Shown: piece after piece, positions 62,572 to 64,000 of the stretch | Layout: the number at the start of each line of letters is the position of its first letter | Numbering within the stretch: position 1 is the first letter of the stretch | Source: Clostridium sp. C8-1-8 | GTDB lineage: Bacteria; Bacillota; Clostridia; Clostridiales; Clostridiaceae | NCBI RefSeq assembly: GCF_009928445.1 | Contig: NZ_JAABNO010000003.1 | Location: 124,001-188,000 of the forward strand | Direction: 5' to 3' | DNA length: 64,000 nucleotides | Notes under the pieces: model-generated | Seen by the model: the letters and a program-made list of their open reading frames with translations, nothing else | What the model was told of the DNA's origin: nothing | Database searches by the model: none | Made by a program: the position numbers and the translations under genes

Positions 62572-63198
62572 ATGAGAGGCAGTGTTTCTAATTTGGATAA
62601 AAACAAAGCGCAGGATACTAAGCAAAAGCTTCTGGATTCCGCTATTGAAGTTTTTTCTGAAAAAGGGTTTGATGGCGCCAGAGTAGATGAAATTGCAGCT
62701 AGAGCAAAGGTAAACAAAGCAATGCTTTACTATTATTTTAATAGTAAAGAAAAGTTATTTGAGGAGCTTATAAAACAATATAAGCAAGACTTTAAAGACT
62801 TTCGTGAAACCTTGGTAAAAGATACTTATTTAGATGAAGAAAGCTCTTTAGAGTTCTTATTCGAAGAATTGTATAAATTTATATCAAAGAAAAAAGATTT
62901 ACTTAGAATCATAATAATAGAGTCAATCAAAGCTAATTCAAGCAATGACAGCATATTTAATTCTATACTTCCTTCTGCTGAAATAAAAGTTTCTAGACTT
63001 AAAGATAAAGGTATAGAGGTTGAAGATACTGTTAATCTTATGCTTAGCTCCTTCTTTTATATGTTAGTGCCAGCAGCAGCATTTATAATAGTTGGCGATA
63101 AGTGGTCGGAGTTTTATGGTTTTGATAAAAAAGAAGTGAAGAAAAAGTTCTTACAGATATATAAGGAAATTCGTAAGAATTATATAAGTCATAAATAA
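62572..63198 (+). CDS. TetR-family regulator
   Basis: 208 residues from ATG 62572 (alternative TTG 62593 with GAGAGGCAG upstream, so the first 7 residues are in doubt). The HTH is LLDSAIEVFSEKGFDGARVDEIAARAKVNKAMLYYYFNSKEKLFEEL, close to the AcrR/TetR consensus. The C-terminal helices carry a hydrophobic pocket. It precedes an MFS exporter and should bind the four TAACTAA..TTAGTTA palindromes. Confidence 0.93.
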   Translation: MRGSVSNLDKNKAQDTKQKLLDSAIEVFSEKGFDGARVDEIAARAKVNKAMLYYYFNSKEKLFEELIKQYKQDFKDFRETLVKDTYLDEESSLEFLFEELYKFISKKKDLLRIIIIESIKANSSNDSIFNSILPSAEIKVSRLKDKGIEVEDTVNLMLSSFFYMLVPAAAFIIVGDKWSEFYGFDKKEVKKKFLQIYKEIRKNYISHK

Positions 63199-63292
63199 CA
63201 ATCAAAATTTAATATGACTAATTAAGCTAATGATTTATAAGAATATATATGGCAAATATTAAAATGTATTTGCTTTATATTTTAAGATTATT

Positions 63293-63310
63293 TAACTAAA
63301 TGGTTAGTTA
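63293..63310. promoter_or_regulatory. TetR operator 2 (upstream of MFS gene)
   Basis: TAACTAA-ATGG-TTAGTTA, 196 bases before the MFS start. Confidence 0.85.
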
Positions 63311-63397
63311 TATATATATTACCTGGATATACTCTAACAATTATTATCCTAATAAAAACAAATAGCTCAATTGAGTTATTATATTTTTGGTTAAAGT

Positions 63398-63415
63398 TAA
63401 CTAAACAGTTAGTTA
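63398..63415. promoter_or_regulatory. TetR operator 3 (upstream of MFS gene)
   Basis: TAACTAA-ACAG-TTAGTTA, 105 bases after operator 2 and 61 before operator 4. Confidence 0.85.
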
Positions 63416-63458
63416 TAAACGAACCTATTACAATAGTTTATTATTTTTTATGCAGTAT

Positions 63459-63476
63459 TAACTAAATAGTTAGTTA
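63459..63476. promoter_or_regulatory. TetR operator 4 (upstream of MFS gene)
   Basis: TAACTAA-ATAG-TTAGTTA, 30 bases before the MFS start codon, i.e. over the ribosome-proximal end of the promoter. Confidence 0.85.
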
Positions 63477-63505
63477 TACATATATCTTTAGAAAGGAAGT
63501 GCAAA

Positions 63506-64000
63506 ATGGACAAACATGATGAACGTTATATGTGGCTGTGTTTAGCAGTAATTGTAGTCGGAACCTTTATGGCTATTCTTGACTCCAGTATAGTAAATGT
63601 TGCTATACCTAAGATGATGACAATCTTCGGTGCTGCTGAGTCTCAAATTGAATGGGTTTTAACAGGCTACATGCTGACAATGAGTATTGTTATTCCGTTA
63701 ACTGGTTATCTGACCGATAGGTTTGGAGGAAAAAATATTTATGTCTTCGCACTAATTATATTTACTATAGGCTCTGCGCTCTGTGGCTTAGCTACTAGTA
63801 CAAATACAATGATAGCAGCTAGAGTTGTGCAAGCTATCGGAGGCGGAATGATAATGCCTGTTGGTATGACCATGCTTTTTCAAAATGTTCCTCTTGAAAA
63901 GCGTGGCTTGGCTTTAGGTTTCTGGGGAATTGCCGCTATGGCAGCACCAGCTATAGGGCCAACTTTAAGTGGTTATATTGTGCAGTATATGGATTGGAGA
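63506..64000 (+). CDS. MFS drug exporter (DHA2, EmrB/QacA-type), N-terminal part
   Basis: 165 codons up to the window end; the gene continues beyond it. ATG 63506 follows AAAGGAAG. MDKHDERYMWLCLAVIVVGT starts TM1, FMAILDSSIVNVAIPKM is the DHA2 motif D1, LTDRFGGKNIYVFAL is the A-like loop, and ALGFWGIAAMAAPAIGPTLSG is motif C. It is a proton antiporter of drugs, expected to be repressed by the TetR protein just upstream through operators 2-4. Confidence 0.93.
   Translation, partial: MDKHDERYMWLCLAVIVVGTFMAILDSSIVNVAIPKMMTIFGAAESQIEWVLTGYMLTMSIVIPLTGYLTDRFGGKNIYVFALIIFTIGSALCGLATSTNTMIAARVVQAIGGGMIMPVGMTMLFQNVPLEKRGLALGFWGIAAMAAPAIGPTLSGYIVQYMDWR

Overview
The window is AT-rich DNA from a low-GC Firmicute, most likely a Clostridium sensu stricto. 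The reasons are strong AGGAGG-type ribosome binding sites, frequent TTG/GTG starts, heavy AGA/ATA codon use, and typical clostridial families (Nramp-related Mg transporter under an M-box, DUF2382, CD3324/Mor-like, DUF5316, VanZ, SdpI, Acg-like). It is ordinary chromosome: no phage, insertion sequence, CRISPR array or rRNA was seen. The only tRNA is an initiator tRNA-Met. Most genes lie on the minus strand.

Layout. 1-2.8 kb: tail of a pentapeptide-repeat protein, a lone PIN protein, a GNAT enzyme and a broken small membrane gene. 2.9-5.9 kb: an OmpR-type response regulator, its histidine kinase and a secreted protein. 6.1-12 kb: a second two-component system bracketing a five-gene ABC-2 export cassette (two ATPases, three permeases). 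12.2-17.4 kb: a coupled Hsp70/J-domain pair, a CD3324/Mor-like regulator with an elaborate RNA leader, and a degenerate HD-domain protein. 17.7-26.8 kb: a secreted alpha-amylase with two starch-binding modules, a pair of DUF2382 stress proteins, a YihY protein, a PadR-flavodoxin-membrane protein operon, a Cys-rich pentapeptide protein and a membrane-anchored protein. 27-35 kb: a HAD protein, a DUF1704 (MATCAP-like) metalloprotease, CysRS, a beta-lactamase-fold hydrolase and a three-gene ABC-2 transporter. 35.6-38.9 kb: the Mg2+ operon (Nramp-related transporter plus MgtE-like CBS protein) behind an M-box riboswitch and two short leader ORFs. 38.9-41.4 kb: an LmrA-type TetR/MFS drug-efflux pair and tRNA-fMet. 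41.7-64 kb: small enzyme and membrane genes (GNATs, CdsA, nitrilase-like, SdpI, ketopantoate-reductase-like, HADs, MmcQ, methyltransferase, Acg-like reductase with TetR, CPBP protease, VanZ), ending in a TetR gene and an MFS exporter cut by the window edge, joined by four copies of one palindromic operator.

The best candidates for undescribed biology are RNA-level. (1) The leader of the CD3324-like gene has a 22-codon leader ORF, a pseudoknot with perfect 7-9 bp helices and an anti-Shine-Dalgarno arm. (2) After the M-box terminator come two short ORFs with perfect SDs and mutually exclusive hairpins; the first ORF starts with an acidic/Pro stretch reminiscent of enterobacterial MgtL. (3) The J-domain gene ends on an A8 slippery run, and a -1 shift would add a 60-residue membrane tail. 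Two families of short dispersed palindromic repeats were also found. All calls are by eye from sequence; no searches were run.
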